Of a stretch of 50,828 nt of DNA, positions 25,813 through 33,905 are shown piece by piece. The stretch comes from Pseudomonas migulae NBRC 103157. GTDB lineage: Bacteria > Pseudomonadota > Gammaproteobacteria > Pseudomonadales > Pseudomonadaceae. Both the position numbers and the translations under genes were made by a program. The notes under the pieces are model-generated. The model had not been told where the DNA came from. It searched no databases and worked only from the letters and a program-made list of their open reading frames with translations. Location of the stretch: the NCBI RefSeq assembly GCF_002091715.1, contig NZ_BDAG01000046.1:1-50828 (forward strand), in the 5' to 3' direction. Positions within the stretch are counted from its first letter, which is position 1. Every line of letters begins with the position of its first letter.

Positions 25813-27225
25813 CTAGGCCGCAGAGCGCACCGCAACACCAGTCGGCTGCAGCTTGAACACATAAAACAACACCGTCAGCAACACCAGGAACGCCGGGCCT
25901 ACATACAGCGCCACGCGGGTGTCCGGGAAGTACGCCATCAGACCGACCACCAACACCAGGAACGCCAGCGCCAGGTACGAGCTGACCGGGTACAGCCACA
26001 TCCTGTATTTCAGGCCGGCCCGTTCGCTGGCACTCAGGCCTTTGCGGAACTTGAGCTGGGCCAGCAGGATCATCACCCAGGTCCAGATGGCGCCGAAGGT
26101 GGCAATCGCCGTCACCCAGACGAAGACTTTCTCAGGCACCAGGTAGTTGAGCAGAACGCCCAGCAGCAAGGCGAAAATCGACAGCAGCAATGCACGACGC
26201 GGCACGCCGTTGTTCGACGTCTTGGCGAAACCGGCCGGGGCCTGGCCATTCTGCGCCAGGCTGTAAAGCATGCGCCCGGTGCTGAAAATGCCACCGTTGC
26301 ATGACGACAGCGCTGCGGTGATCACCACAAAGTTGATGATACCGGCGGCGGTCTTGATGCCCAGGCGCTCGAACGTCATCACGAACGGGCTGCCTTGGGT
26401 GCCGATTTCATTCCACGGATAAATCGACAGAATCACGAACAACGCGCCGACGTAGAACAGCAGAATCCGCCAGAACACCGAGCCGATTGCATTGGGGATG
26501 GTCTTCTGCGGGTTCTTCGCTTCACCCGCGGTCAGGCCGATCATCTCGACGCCGAGGTAAGCGAACATCACCATTTGCAGGGACATCAGCACGCCTTGCA
26601 CGCCGTTGGGCATGAAGCCGCCGTGGGCCCAGAGGTTGGAAATCCCCAGCGCCACACCGTCGTTACCGAAACCGAACGCGATCACACCGACGCCGCCAAC
26701 CACCATCGCAATGATGGTGACGATCTTGATCAGGGCAAACCAGAATTCGAATTCACCGAAGGCTTTCACCGCGATCAGGTTGATCGAGCCCATGCTGACC
26801 AGCGCCGCCAGTGCCCAGATCCAGCGCGGCACCTCGGGGAACCAGACGCCCATGTAAACCGCCACCGCGGTGATTTCCGCAACGCAGGTCACCAGCCACA
26901 GGAACCAATAGTTCCAGCCGGTCAGGAAACCCGCCAAGGGGCCGAGGTAGTCTTGGGCATAACGGCTGAAGGAGCCGGCGACCGGGTTGTGCACCGCCAT
27001 CTCGCCGAGGGCGCGCATAATCACCAGGATCGCCAGACCGCCGATGATGTAGGACAGCATGATGGCCGGGCCGGCCATTTCGATGGCTTTGGCCGAACCG
27101 AGGAACAGACCGACGCCGATACAGGCACCGAGCGCCATCAAGCGAATATGCCGTTCGCCGAGTTCGCGTTTAAGCGGGCCGCCTTGAGCGGTCTCGCCGT
27201 GGGGCAGGTGATTGCCGACTGGCAT
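25813..27225 (-). CDS. Amino acid permease of the AAT family (ProY-like)
   Basis: This 470-residue inner-membrane symporter has 12 hydrophobic segments. Family landmarks are RHIRLMALGACIGVGLFLGSAKAI, IIGGLAILVIMRALGEMAVHNP, SFSRYAQDYLGPLAGF, YLGVEMIGLTAGEAKNP and SIYPWN. By recall it is closest to E. coli ProY (cryptic proline permease); Pseudomonas homologues are variously called ProY or HutT (histidine). Proline or histidine uptake is likely, not certain. No hut or put genes are next to it. The long upstream region (27226-27877) probably holds its promoter. Confidence 0.92.
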   Translation of the reverse strand: MPVGNHLPHGETAQGGPLKRELGERHIRLMALGACIGVGLFLGSAKAIEMAGPAIMLSYIIGGLAILVIMRALGEMAVHNPVAGSFSRYAQDYLGPLAGFLTGWNYWFLWLVTCVAEITAVAVYMGVWFPEVPRWIWALAALVSMGSINLIAVKAFGEFEFWFALIKIVTIIAMVVGGVGVIAFGFGNDGVALGISNLWAHGGFMPNGVQGVLMSLQMVMFAYLGVEMIGLTAGEAKNPQKTIPNAIGSVFWRILLFYVGALFVILSIYPWNEIGTQGSPFVMTFERLGIKTAAGIINFVVITAALSSCNGGIFSTGRMLYSLAQNGQAPAGFAKTSNNGVPRRALLLSIFALLLGVLLNYLVPEKVFVWVTAIATFGAIWTWVMILLAQLKFRKGLSASERAGLKYRMWLYPVSSYLALAFLVLVVGLMAYFPDTRVALYVGPAFLVLLTVLFYVFKLQPTGVAVRSAA

Positions 27226-27612
27226 AGGGGTACAACCTCGTCTTGTTATTGGATATGACCACCGAGTGTCGAAGCGCTGGCTGATAAACCATTGCTTGAC
27301 TGAACCGGTACTGCTTCGTGGGCAGAACCGTCCTGTAGGACAAAACCTTCAGGATCAGCGGGGCGTGCAGTATAAAAAGCTGACGTCAGAGAATTTCACT
27401 CTATAAATCACAAAATTCAGGCGTACATCTCGATAAAAACGCGATTTCAGGAGATGAATTGTCTTGGTTTTGTAGGATTTTTCGCCATTTAACACGCCGC
27501 CGAGTATTGCACGGTATTGGTGCAACGTCATGCCCCTGCCTGCGCGGCATTTACCCGTCGACCTCTCTAGTTCAAGCATTCCAGAGCATCACATTGCCTT
27601 TTGGGTGGAGGT
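27226..27612. promoter_or_regulatory. AT-rich divergent intergenic region
   Basis: This part of the 652-bp gene-free gap between the ProY-like permease and the penicillin-binding-like gene is markedly AT-richer than the surroundings around 27360-27480. It contains the 8-bp palindrome TGACGTCA at 27381-27388 and must carry the permease promoter. No coding region or RNA gene was recognised. Confidence 0.4.
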
Positions 27613-27770
27613 GCCTTTGTGGCGAGGGGATTTAGCGAAACGTCGCACCGCCCCGTTGGGTGGCGCAGCCGCCCCAAACCAGTCATCCCCGTTCTTTCAA
27701 AGAGATCGCGTTTGAAGGGTTTACGACTGCTGCGCAGCCGAACGGGGGCAAGCCGCCTCGCCACAAAAGC
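27613..27770. repeat. Inverted pair of a non-REP interspersed repeat
   Basis: Two related sequences beginning TTGTGGCGAGG face each other at about 27616-27692 and 27722-27769 (complement). Each continues into a CCCCGTT-GG...GCGCAGC segment. This is a different repeat family from the REP doublets in the window. It lies upstream of the penicillin-binding-like gene. Confidence 0.6.
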
Positions 27771-27877
27771 GTCCTCGCCATCAGTCGCAGTGGATCCATG
27801 ATATTTGTGTATTCACAATATTTTCCCCATTGCCAACCACCGACTAAGCTTCAGACAAGTCCGATCAATCTGCGTGA

Positions 27878-30800
27878 ATGGATCAGTCGACTATGGGTGC
27901 TTTGTGGCAAACCGATTCGAGTAAAACTGTGGTTCCGACTGAACGTGTGGATGAAGCGCCTTTACCCGAAAAACCTCGCCGTAGTCGCACGAAACACGGC
28001 TGGGGTGCCTTCTGGTTGTTGCTGTTGATAATCGCGATTGTCGTGGGTCTGGCTGCCGCCAAGGAAATGCGCACCTCGAAACTTCAATCCCGGGAAGTCA
28101 GCAAATTTGCCGCGACCCTGAAATACGATTTGCAACCCGGCCCCAGCGACGCCATTCGCTACCCCGGTGCCGGGCCGTTCGATCTGCGATTGGGCTATAG
28201 CTCGCTGGGTGAATTCCTGCCGCGGCTGCTCAAGCGTGATTACGTCATCTCGGCCCAGACCCGTTTCTCCCAGGCGCTGATGGACTACAGCGACAAGGGC
28301 TTTTTCGTGCCCTATCCGGAGAAGATCCAGGCCGGTTTGCTGATCACCGATTGCCGGGCCGCGCCGTTGTATCAGTACAAATATCCGCAACAACTCTATT
28401 CAAGCTTCGATGCGATCCCGCCCGTGGTGGTCAACAGTTTGCTGTTCATCGAAAACCGCTTCCTGCTCGACCCTCGTCAACCCCGGGCCAACCCCGCCGT
28501 GGATTGGCCGCGGTTCGGCATGGCCGCGTGGTCGCAGGTTGCCAAATTGCTGCACATGCCCGGCCAGTCTGCGGGCGGCAGTACCCTGGCGACGCAACTG
28601 GAAAAGTACCGTCACTCACCGGATGGCTTGACGGTGTCGGGGGCGGAAAAAATCCGCCAGATGATTTCCGCGACCGTGCGCGCCTATCAGGCCGGCCCGG
28701 AAACCCTTGAGGTTCGCAAAAACGTGGTGCGCGATTACCTCAACAGCGTACCGCTGTCGGCCGTGCCGGGGCACGGCGAAGTACACGGCATGGCCGAAGG
28801 TTTGCGCGTCTGGTACGGCGCCGATTTCACAAAAGCCAATGAACGGCTGGCCAGTACCGATACGGATCCCAAGAGCATGGCGGAAAAAGGCCTGGCCTTG
28901 CGTGAGATGCTGTCGCTGATGATCGCCCAGCGCCGCCCTTCCCACTACCTGACCAAGGGCCGTGACGAACTGGCCGACCTCACCGACAGTCACATTCGTC
29001 TGCTGGCACAGAACAACGTGATCGATGCGCCGTTTGCGGCGGCCGCACTGGCCAGTAAAGTGACCTACCGCGACTGGCAGACCCAGCCAACCATTCAACC
29101 GATCGAAACCAACAAAGGCATCAGCGTGGCGCGCAGTCGACTGGGCGGCTTGCTCAATCGGCCGCTGTACGACCTCGATCGCCTCGACCTGTCGGCCACC
29201 ACCACCCTGCAAGGCGACCTGCAAACCCAGGCCACCGAATACCTCAAGCATCTGGCCGACCCGGTCTTTGCAACGCAAATCGGCCTGATGGGTGAACGCC
29301 TGCTCACGCCCACCAGCACCACGCAAGTGCGCTACAGCTTCACGCTGTTCGAACTGACCCCGGACGGCTCACGGGTGCGAGTGCAGACCGACAGCACCGA
29401 TCAGCCGTTCGACATCAACGAAGGCAGCAAGCTGGAATTGGGCTCCACCGCGAAAATGCGCGTGCTGACGACTTACCTGCAAATCATCGCCGAGCTGCAC
29501 GAGAAGTACGCCGAGATGACCGTACCGGAATTGAAGAAAGTCGACGTTCCGGATCAGGATCGCCTGAGCCGCTGGGCCGTCGATTACCTGATCGAGAACA
29601 AGGATCGCAATCTGCCGGCCATGCTCGGCGCCGCCCTGGACCGCAAGTATTCGGCCAGCCCTGGCGAAGCTTTTTTCACCGGTGGCGGGCTGCACACCTT
29701 CGTCAACTTCCGCAAGGAAGACAACGGCCGCATACCGACCCTGCGCGATGCCCTGCGTGAATCGATCAACCTGCCGTTCATTCGGCTGATGCGGGATCTG
29801 GTGCGCTATACCACCTACTCCGGCCCGAACAACAGCGCTGCACTGCTCGGGGACGACCGCGACCCTCGGCGTCAGGAATACCTGGCCGAATTCGCCGACC
29901 GCGAGGGCACCTCGTTCCTGCTCAAGTTCTGGAAAAAATACAAAAACAAGGACACCCAGGCACGCCTCGAAACGTTCCTCGACAGCATGCGCCCGACGCC
30001 GATTCGCATCGCCGCCGTGCATCGTTATCTGCTGCCGCAAGCCAGCCAGGAAAGCTTCAACGCCTTTGTGCGCGCGCACCTCACAGGCGTCAAACTCACC
30101 GAAAAACTCACGGATGAACGCCTCCAACGGCTCTACGAAAATTACAGCCCCGGCATCTACGACTTGCCGGACCAGGGCTTCATCGCCAAGGTTCACCCGC
30201 TGGACTTGTGGCTGATGGGCTACCTGCTGAACAACCCGGATGCCAAGTGGAGCCAGATCGTCAAAGCCAGTCAGTTCGAGCGTCAGGAAGTCTATAGCTG
30301 GCTGTTCAAGAGTCGTCACAAGGGCGCCCGCGACAGCCGTATCCGCACCATGCTGGAGATCGAGGCGTTTCTCGACATTCACGCGCGCTGGCAGAAAGTC
30401 GGCTACCCGTTCGATCACCTGGTGCCGTCGCTGGCCACCGCTATCGGCAGTTCCGGCGACCGTCCGGCGGCGCTGGGCGAGCTGATCGGCACCATCCTCA
30501 ACGACGGCGTGCGCATGCCGACACTGCGCATCGACACCCTGCACTTCGCGGCGAATACACCGTATGAAACCAAGTTGATCAATGACCCGGACGCCGGCAA
30601 ACGGGTGATGCCGTCCGAAGTGGCCGCAGCCATGCGCGAGGCCCTGTCGCAAGTGGTGGATGCCGGTACGGCGAAACGCGTGTCCGGCAGTTTCATCACG
30701 TCCGATGGCAAACCATTGGCCATGGGCGGCAAGACCGGCACCGGGGATAACCGCATCGAAGCCATCGGTTCCGGCGGGCGGATTCTCAGTTCGAAGTCGA

Positions 30801-31009
30801 TCAACCGTACGGCGACCTTCGTGTTCTACATCGGCGACACCCACTTCGGGACATTGACCGCCTTCGTGCCGGGACGCACGGCCGAAGCCTTCAAGTTCAC
30901 CTCCGCATTGCCGGTACAAGTGCTCAAAGGCATGGCGCCAATTCTGACACCGTACCTGCAACCGGGAAGTCACACCGGATGCCTGCCGGTTGAGGTCGCC
31001 CGGCGCTGA
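27878..31009 (+). CDS. Bifunctional penicillin-binding-like protein (GT51 + transpeptidase)
   Basis: The protein has 1043 residues: a cytoplasmic tail, one TM helix (about 43-61) and a large periplasmic part. The GT51 domain (about 150-320) keeps the first catalytic Glu192 (IENRF) and GGSTLATQLEKY (233-244). The usual KxxE holding the second Glu reads KIRQ (258-261), so glycosyltransferase activity is uncertain. The transpeptidase has all three active-site motifs, S523TAK, S629IN and K952TG, but with about 320 residues between the last two, far more than in classical enzymes. It probably works on peptidoglycan; the specific role is unknown. ATG 27893 (MGALWQ) is a possible alternative start, as neither has a strong ribosome site. 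Confidence 0.88.
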   Translation: MDQSTMGALWQTDSSKTVVPTERVDEAPLPEKPRRSRTKHGWGAFWLLLLIIAIVVGLAAAKEMRTSKLQSREVSKFAATLKYDLQPGPSDAIRYPGAGPFDLRLGYSSLGEFLPRLLKRDYVISAQTRFSQALMDYSDKGFFVPYPEKIQAGLLITDCRAAPLYQYKYPQQLYSSFDAIPPVVVNSLLFIENRFLLDPRQPRANPAVDWPRFGMAAWSQVAKLLHMPGQSAGGSTLATQLEKYRHSPDGLTVSGAEKIRQMISATVRAYQAGPETLEVRKNVVRDYLNSVPLSAVPGHGEVHGMAEGLRVWYGADFTKANERLASTDTDPKSMAEKGLALREMLSLMIAQRRPSHYLTKGRDELADLTDSHIRLLAQNNVIDAPFAAAALASKVTYRDWQTQPTIQPIETNKGISVARSRLGGLLNRPLYDLDRLDLSATTTLQGDLQTQATEYLKHLADPVFATQIGLMGERLLTPTSTTQVRYSFTLFELTPDGSRVRVQTDSTDQPFDINEGSKLELGSTAKMRVLTTYLQIIAELHEKYAEMTVPELKKVDVPDQDRLSRWAVDYLIENKDRNLPAMLGAALDRKYSASPGEAFFTGGGLHTFVNFRKEDNGRIPTLRDALRESINLPFIRLMRDLVRYTTYSGPNNSAALLGDDRDPRRQEYLAEFADREGTSFLLKFWKKYKNKDTQARLETFLDSMRPTPIRIAAVHRYLLPQASQESFNAFVRAHLTGVKLTEKLTDERLQRLYENYSPGIYDLPDQGFIAKVHPLDLWLMGYLLNNPDAKWSQIVKASQFERQEVYSWLFKSRHKGARDSRIRTMLEIEAFLDIHARWQKVGYPFDHLVPSLATAIGSSGDRPAALGELIGTILNDGVRMPTLRIDTLHFAANTPYETKLINDPDAGKRVMPSEVAAAMREALSQVVDAGTAKRVSGSFITSDGKPLAMGGKTGTGDNRIEAIGSGGRILSSKSINRTATFVFYIGDTHFGTLTAFVPGRTAEAFKFTSALPVQVLKGMAPILTPYLQPGSHTGCLPVEVARR

Positions 31010-31030
31010 CACTGCCTTCCTGATCCCCCC

Positions 31031-31040
31031 AGATATATCC
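31031..31040. promoter_or_regulatory. Partial copy of the PadR-type operator
   Basis: AGATATATCC matches nine of ten bases of the core of the palindrome at 31119-31132 and lies 80-90 bp upstream of it. It could be a second weak site for the PadR-family regulator. Confidence 0.3.
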
Positions 31041-31118
31041 CCCTTCTGCACAGAGGTCGCTCAAACGCGGCCGGTCGCGGCCTCTTCGACCGTTGGTCGC
31101 CCTACCTTGCCTTCTCAA

Positions 31119-31132
31119 TAAGATATATCTTA
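31119..31132. promoter_or_regulatory. Perfect 14-bp palindrome upstream of the PadR-type gene
   Basis: TAAGATATATCTTA is fully self-complementary and lies 33 bp before the regulator start, followed by a related half (TTGTATCTAA). AT-rich TATAT-type dyads are the usual PadR/YqjI operators, so autoregulation of the regulator-reductase operon is likely. Confidence 0.6.
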
Positions 31133-31165
31133 AGTTGTATCTAAACACGACAGAGAGAAGGAAAA

Positions 31166-31741
31166 ATGAGAGACCATCATTCCCCCCACCGCGAACACGG
31201 CGATGGCCGCGACGGCTTCGAAAAACGTCCCGGCCGCGAGCGCGGCGGTCGCGGGCCACGGGTATTTGCCCCCGGCGACCTGAAATTGCTGCTGCTGGCA
31301 CTGATTGCCGAGCAGCCCTGCCACGGCTACGACCTGATCCGCCAGATCGAAGGCATGTTCGACGGCGCCTACAGCCCCAGCCCCGGCGTGATCTACCCGA
31401 CCCTGACGTTTCTGGAAGAAAGCGAAATGATTCTGGGTGACGCCGAGGGTGGCAAAAAACGCTACAGCGTGACCGACGCCGGACGTCTGTCATTGAGCGA
31501 GCAATCCGTCGCTCTCGAAGGTGTGCGGGTGCGCATCGATGTCAGCAAACGTTCGCTGCGAGGCCATGATCGCCCGCCGGAAATTCACGAAGCGGTGCAC
31601 AACCTGCGTCATGCCTTGCAACTGCACCACGGCCGCTGGAGCGTTGAAGAAATCCAGCGCGTCGCCGCCCTGCTCAACGACACCGCCAAAGCCATCGTCG
31701 ACGGCCCAGCCGTTCCAACCGCATCGGAGCAAGCCGAATGA
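31166..31741 (+). CDS. PadR-family regulator, YqjI-like
   Basis: This 191-residue protein has a PadR winged HTH at about 38-115 (LKLLLLALIAEQPCHGYDLIRQIEG, then SPSPGVIYPTLTFLEE). It is preceded by a basic, His-containing tail (HHSPHREHG). In E. coli, YqjI has a His-rich N-terminal extension, senses nickel and represses itself and the ferric reductase gene yqjH. Here the next gene, overlapping by 4 nt, is a YqjH-type reductase, which supports the same assignment. AAGGA lies 5 nt before the ATG. The family and context are solid; metal specificity is inferred. Confidence 0.9.
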   Translation: MRDHHSPHREHGDGRDGFEKRPGRERGGRGPRVFAPGDLKLLLLALIAEQPCHGYDLIRQIEGMFDGAYSPSPGVIYPTLTFLEESEMILGDAEGGKKRYSVTDAGRLSLSEQSVALEGVRVRIDVSKRSLRGHDRPPEIHEAVHNLRHALQLHHGRWSVEEIQRVAALLNDTAKAIVDGPAVPTASEQAE

Positions 31742-32520
31742 CTGAAGTGATCCAAACCATTCACCGTGTGATGCACGAGATCAAACGCCGTCGCCTGCAA
31801 GTGCTGCGCGTGGTCGACCTGACCCCGCGCATGCGCCGGATTACCTTGGGTGGGCCAGAGTTGGCTGGCTTCGTCAGCCTCGGCACCGATGACCACGTCA
31901 AACTGTTGTTCCCGCAGAACGCGGCGGAACAAGCGGCGCTGGAAACCCTGGTACTTGGCGCCGGAAAGGACAATGGGCCGATGCCGGCGATGCGTGACTA
32001 CACGCCGCGCCGCTACGACCTGGACACGCTGGAACTGGACATCGACTTCGTGCTGCACGGCGACGGCCCTGCCTCGACCTGGGCCGAACAGGCCAAACCG
32101 GGGCAATTCCTGCACATCGGCGGGCCACGGGGCTCGATGATCGTGCCGGACATCTTCGACAGCTATTTGCTGATCGGCGATGAAACCGCCCTGCCCGCCA
32201 TCGCCCGTCGCCTGGAAGGGCTGGCGGCCAATCGTCGTGCGCTGGTGATTGTGGAAGTGGAAAACGGCGCCGAGCAGCAGCGCCTGGAAAGCGCCGCGCA
32301 AGTCAACGTCATCTGGGTGTTGCGCGAGGGCGGCAGGAACAATCTGCTGACCACCGTGAAAGAGTTGCAGGTGCCCAGCGGCAATCTGTACGCGTGGGTG
32401 GCGACCGAGACGAAAGTGTCACGACAGATTCGTCGGGTGTTGCTGGATGAGCACGGGTTGAATGAACAGTTCGTCAAGGCCGTCGGCTATTGGCGCCTGG
32501 ACGACAGCGACGAGGAATAA
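31738..32520 (+). CDS. Siderophore-interacting protein / NADPH-dependent ferric-chelate reductase
   Basis: This 260-residue cytoplasmic flavoprotein has an FAD-binding barrel with MRDYTPRRYD (RxYT motif), the GPRGSM phosphate-binding loop and a C-terminal SIP-type NAD(P)H domain (LLIGDETALPAIARRLE, ending in GYWR). These enzymes release iron from ferric siderophores by reduction. The start codon overlaps the PadR-type regulator stop (ATGA), so the two are co-translated. The pair mirrors yqjI-yqjH and links iron release to metal status. Confidence 0.93.
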   Translation: MTEVIQTIHRVMHEIKRRRLQVLRVVDLTPRMRRITLGGPELAGFVSLGTDDHVKLLFPQNAAEQAALETLVLGAGKDNGPMPAMRDYTPRRYDLDTLELDIDFVLHGDGPASTWAEQAKPGQFLHIGGPRGSMIVPDIFDSYLLIGDETALPAIARRLEGLAANRRALVIVEVENGAEQQRLESAAQVNVIWVLREGGRNNLLTTVKELQVPSGNLYAWVATETKVSRQIRRVLLDEHGLNEQFVKAVGYWRLDDSDEE

Positions 32521-32531
32521 CGCCATACAAA

Positions 32532-32618
32532 CTGTAGGAGCCGGCTTGCTGGCGATAGGTCCCTTGAACCCTGCATCGATTTCAAGGACGCCATCGCCAG
32601 CAAGCCGGCTCCTACAGG
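32532..32618. repeat. REP doublet (GAGCCGGCTTGCTGGCGA family)
   Basis: Inverted arms lie at 32532-32559 and 32590-32618, with an additional inner stem (CTTGAA/TTCAAG). It lies between the converging reductase and Pr6Pr genes and fills the gap. Confidence 0.92.
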
Positions 32619-32628
32619 TCCGTGTGAT

Positions 32629-33282
32629 TCAGGCGTATCGCCGCCACCGATCCAGTGCGATCAGCACCAAGGCAATCACCAAAAACCCCGCCAACAATCC
32701 GCCTGCATTCGCAAACACCTGTGGATAACCCAGCGTGTCCACATCAATGAATGGGTACGGATAAGCCGCCAGCAGATGCCCACGCAACAATGCATAGGCG
32801 AAGTACACCAGCGGGTAGATCACCCACAGTGCGATGTGCCAAAGACGCAACGTGCCCTTCGGCACACAGTAAAACCACCAGGCCAGAAACAGCAGCGGCA
32901 TGACGTCATGCATCAGCTCATCGGCCAGCCATTGCCAGCCTTCGGGATGCCACAGATGGCGCAACAGAATGTTGTAGGCAAGGCCGACCACGGCGATGCT
33001 CACCGCAATCCCGCTGCTCACCCAAGGCTGCAAAAACCAGCGTCGCACCGCCGAGTCGCGGGACGTCCATTCGCAGGTCAGTACGGTCGCCACCAGCGTA
33101 TTGGTCAGCACCGTGAAGTAACTGAAAAAGCTCACCAGCCCCCCCAGCAGACTGGCCTCCAGACTCCAGCGCGAGTAGAGAATCAGGTACAGCTGAATGG
33201 CCAGCCCCGTCCAGCCCAGCACCGCGGACACCGCAACAAAACGACGCCTCGCGGCAGCACCTGGCGTCGACAGGTTGACCAT
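32629..33282 (-). CDS. Pr6Pr-family membrane protein
   Basis: This 217-residue protein has about six hydrophobic segments. The segments GLVSFFSYFTVLTNTLVA, LRHLWHPEGWQWLADELMHDVMPLLFLAWW and YPFIDVDTLGYPQV match the FAR-17a/AIG1-like Pr6Pr membrane family, whose biochemical function is unknown to me. It starts 2 nt after the stop of the VF530 gene, so the two form an operon. Confidence 0.85.
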   Translation of the reverse strand: MVNLSTPGAAARRRFVAVSAVLGWTGLAIQLYLILYSRWSLEASLLGGLVSFFSYFTVLTNTLVATVLTCEWTSRDSAVRRWFLQPWVSSGIAVSIAVVGLAYNILLRHLWHPEGWQWLADELMHDVMPLLFLAWWFYCVPKGTLRLWHIALWVIYPLVYFAYALLRGHLLAAYPYPFIDVDTLGYPQVFANAGGLLAGFLVIALVLIALDRWRRYA

Positions 33283-33284
33283 GT

Positions 33285-33515
33285 TCAGAGCGGACGCTTG
33301 GTGCGCATCAACTTCACATACAGGCGTTCAACCTTCTCCCGCGCCCACGGGGTTTTGCGCAGGAACGTCAGGCTCGACTTGATACTCGGGTCACTCTTGA
33401 AGCAGCGAATGTCGATACGCTCGGCCAGGCCCGACCATTCGTAATGTTCCACCAGAGCGTTAAGGATCTGCTCCAGCGTCACGCCGTGCAGCGGGTTGTT
33501 GTTCTGTTCGGTCAT
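33285..33515 (-). CDS. VF530-family small DNA-binding protein
   Basis: This 76-residue protein has the full VF530 (DUF2132) pattern: NPLHGVTLEQILNALVEHYEW, then IDIRCFKSDPSIKSSLTFLRKTPWAREKVE. The family name comes from a Vibrio fischeri structure with DNA-binding features; a cellular role is not established. AAGG precedes the ATG. It is the first gene of a two-gene unit with the Pr6Pr membrane protein. Confidence 0.92.
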   Translation of the reverse strand: MTEQNNNPLHGVTLEQILNALVEHYEWSGLAERIDIRCFKSDPSIKSSLTFLRKTPWAREKVERLYVKLMRTKRPL

Positions 33516-33644
33516 GCCGGGCCTTCGAGCGATGTAAGGATGGGAAGCCGCGCACCTTAGCCGAGGGGGTGGTCGGGTGGAAGGGTTCTGTGCGCTATCT
33601 GATAAATGTAGGTCAAAGGTGACGGATCATCTGAACGCAATTCA

Positions 33645-33737
33645 TTGCAGGAGCCGGCTTGCTGGCGATAGCGAAGTGTCAGGCGATATCAGCGTTGACT
33701 GATGCGCCGCCATCGCCAGCAAGCCGGCTCCTACAGG
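33645..33737. repeat. REP doublet (GAGCCGGCTTGCTGGCGA family)
   Basis: Inverted arms lie at about 33645-33672 and 33709-33737. It lies in the 390-bp region between the divergent VF530 and OprB genes. The rest of that gap (33738-33905) is AT-richer and should hold the oprB promoter; no other feature was recognised. Confidence 0.9.
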
Positions 33738-33905
33738 GTGTTCTGACTGTTACCAAATCCGAAAGAATTCATCTCGGCAAAAGGTCTTTCTCTATTTGTA
33801 ACAGAACATTATCCTTGCGCCCGTTAAGCTGAAACGCTTCCGCTACCTGCTTCACTTCTGCTGTATCCGTTCATTCCTCAGAAAAAGACCCAGAATTTCT
33901 TCCTT

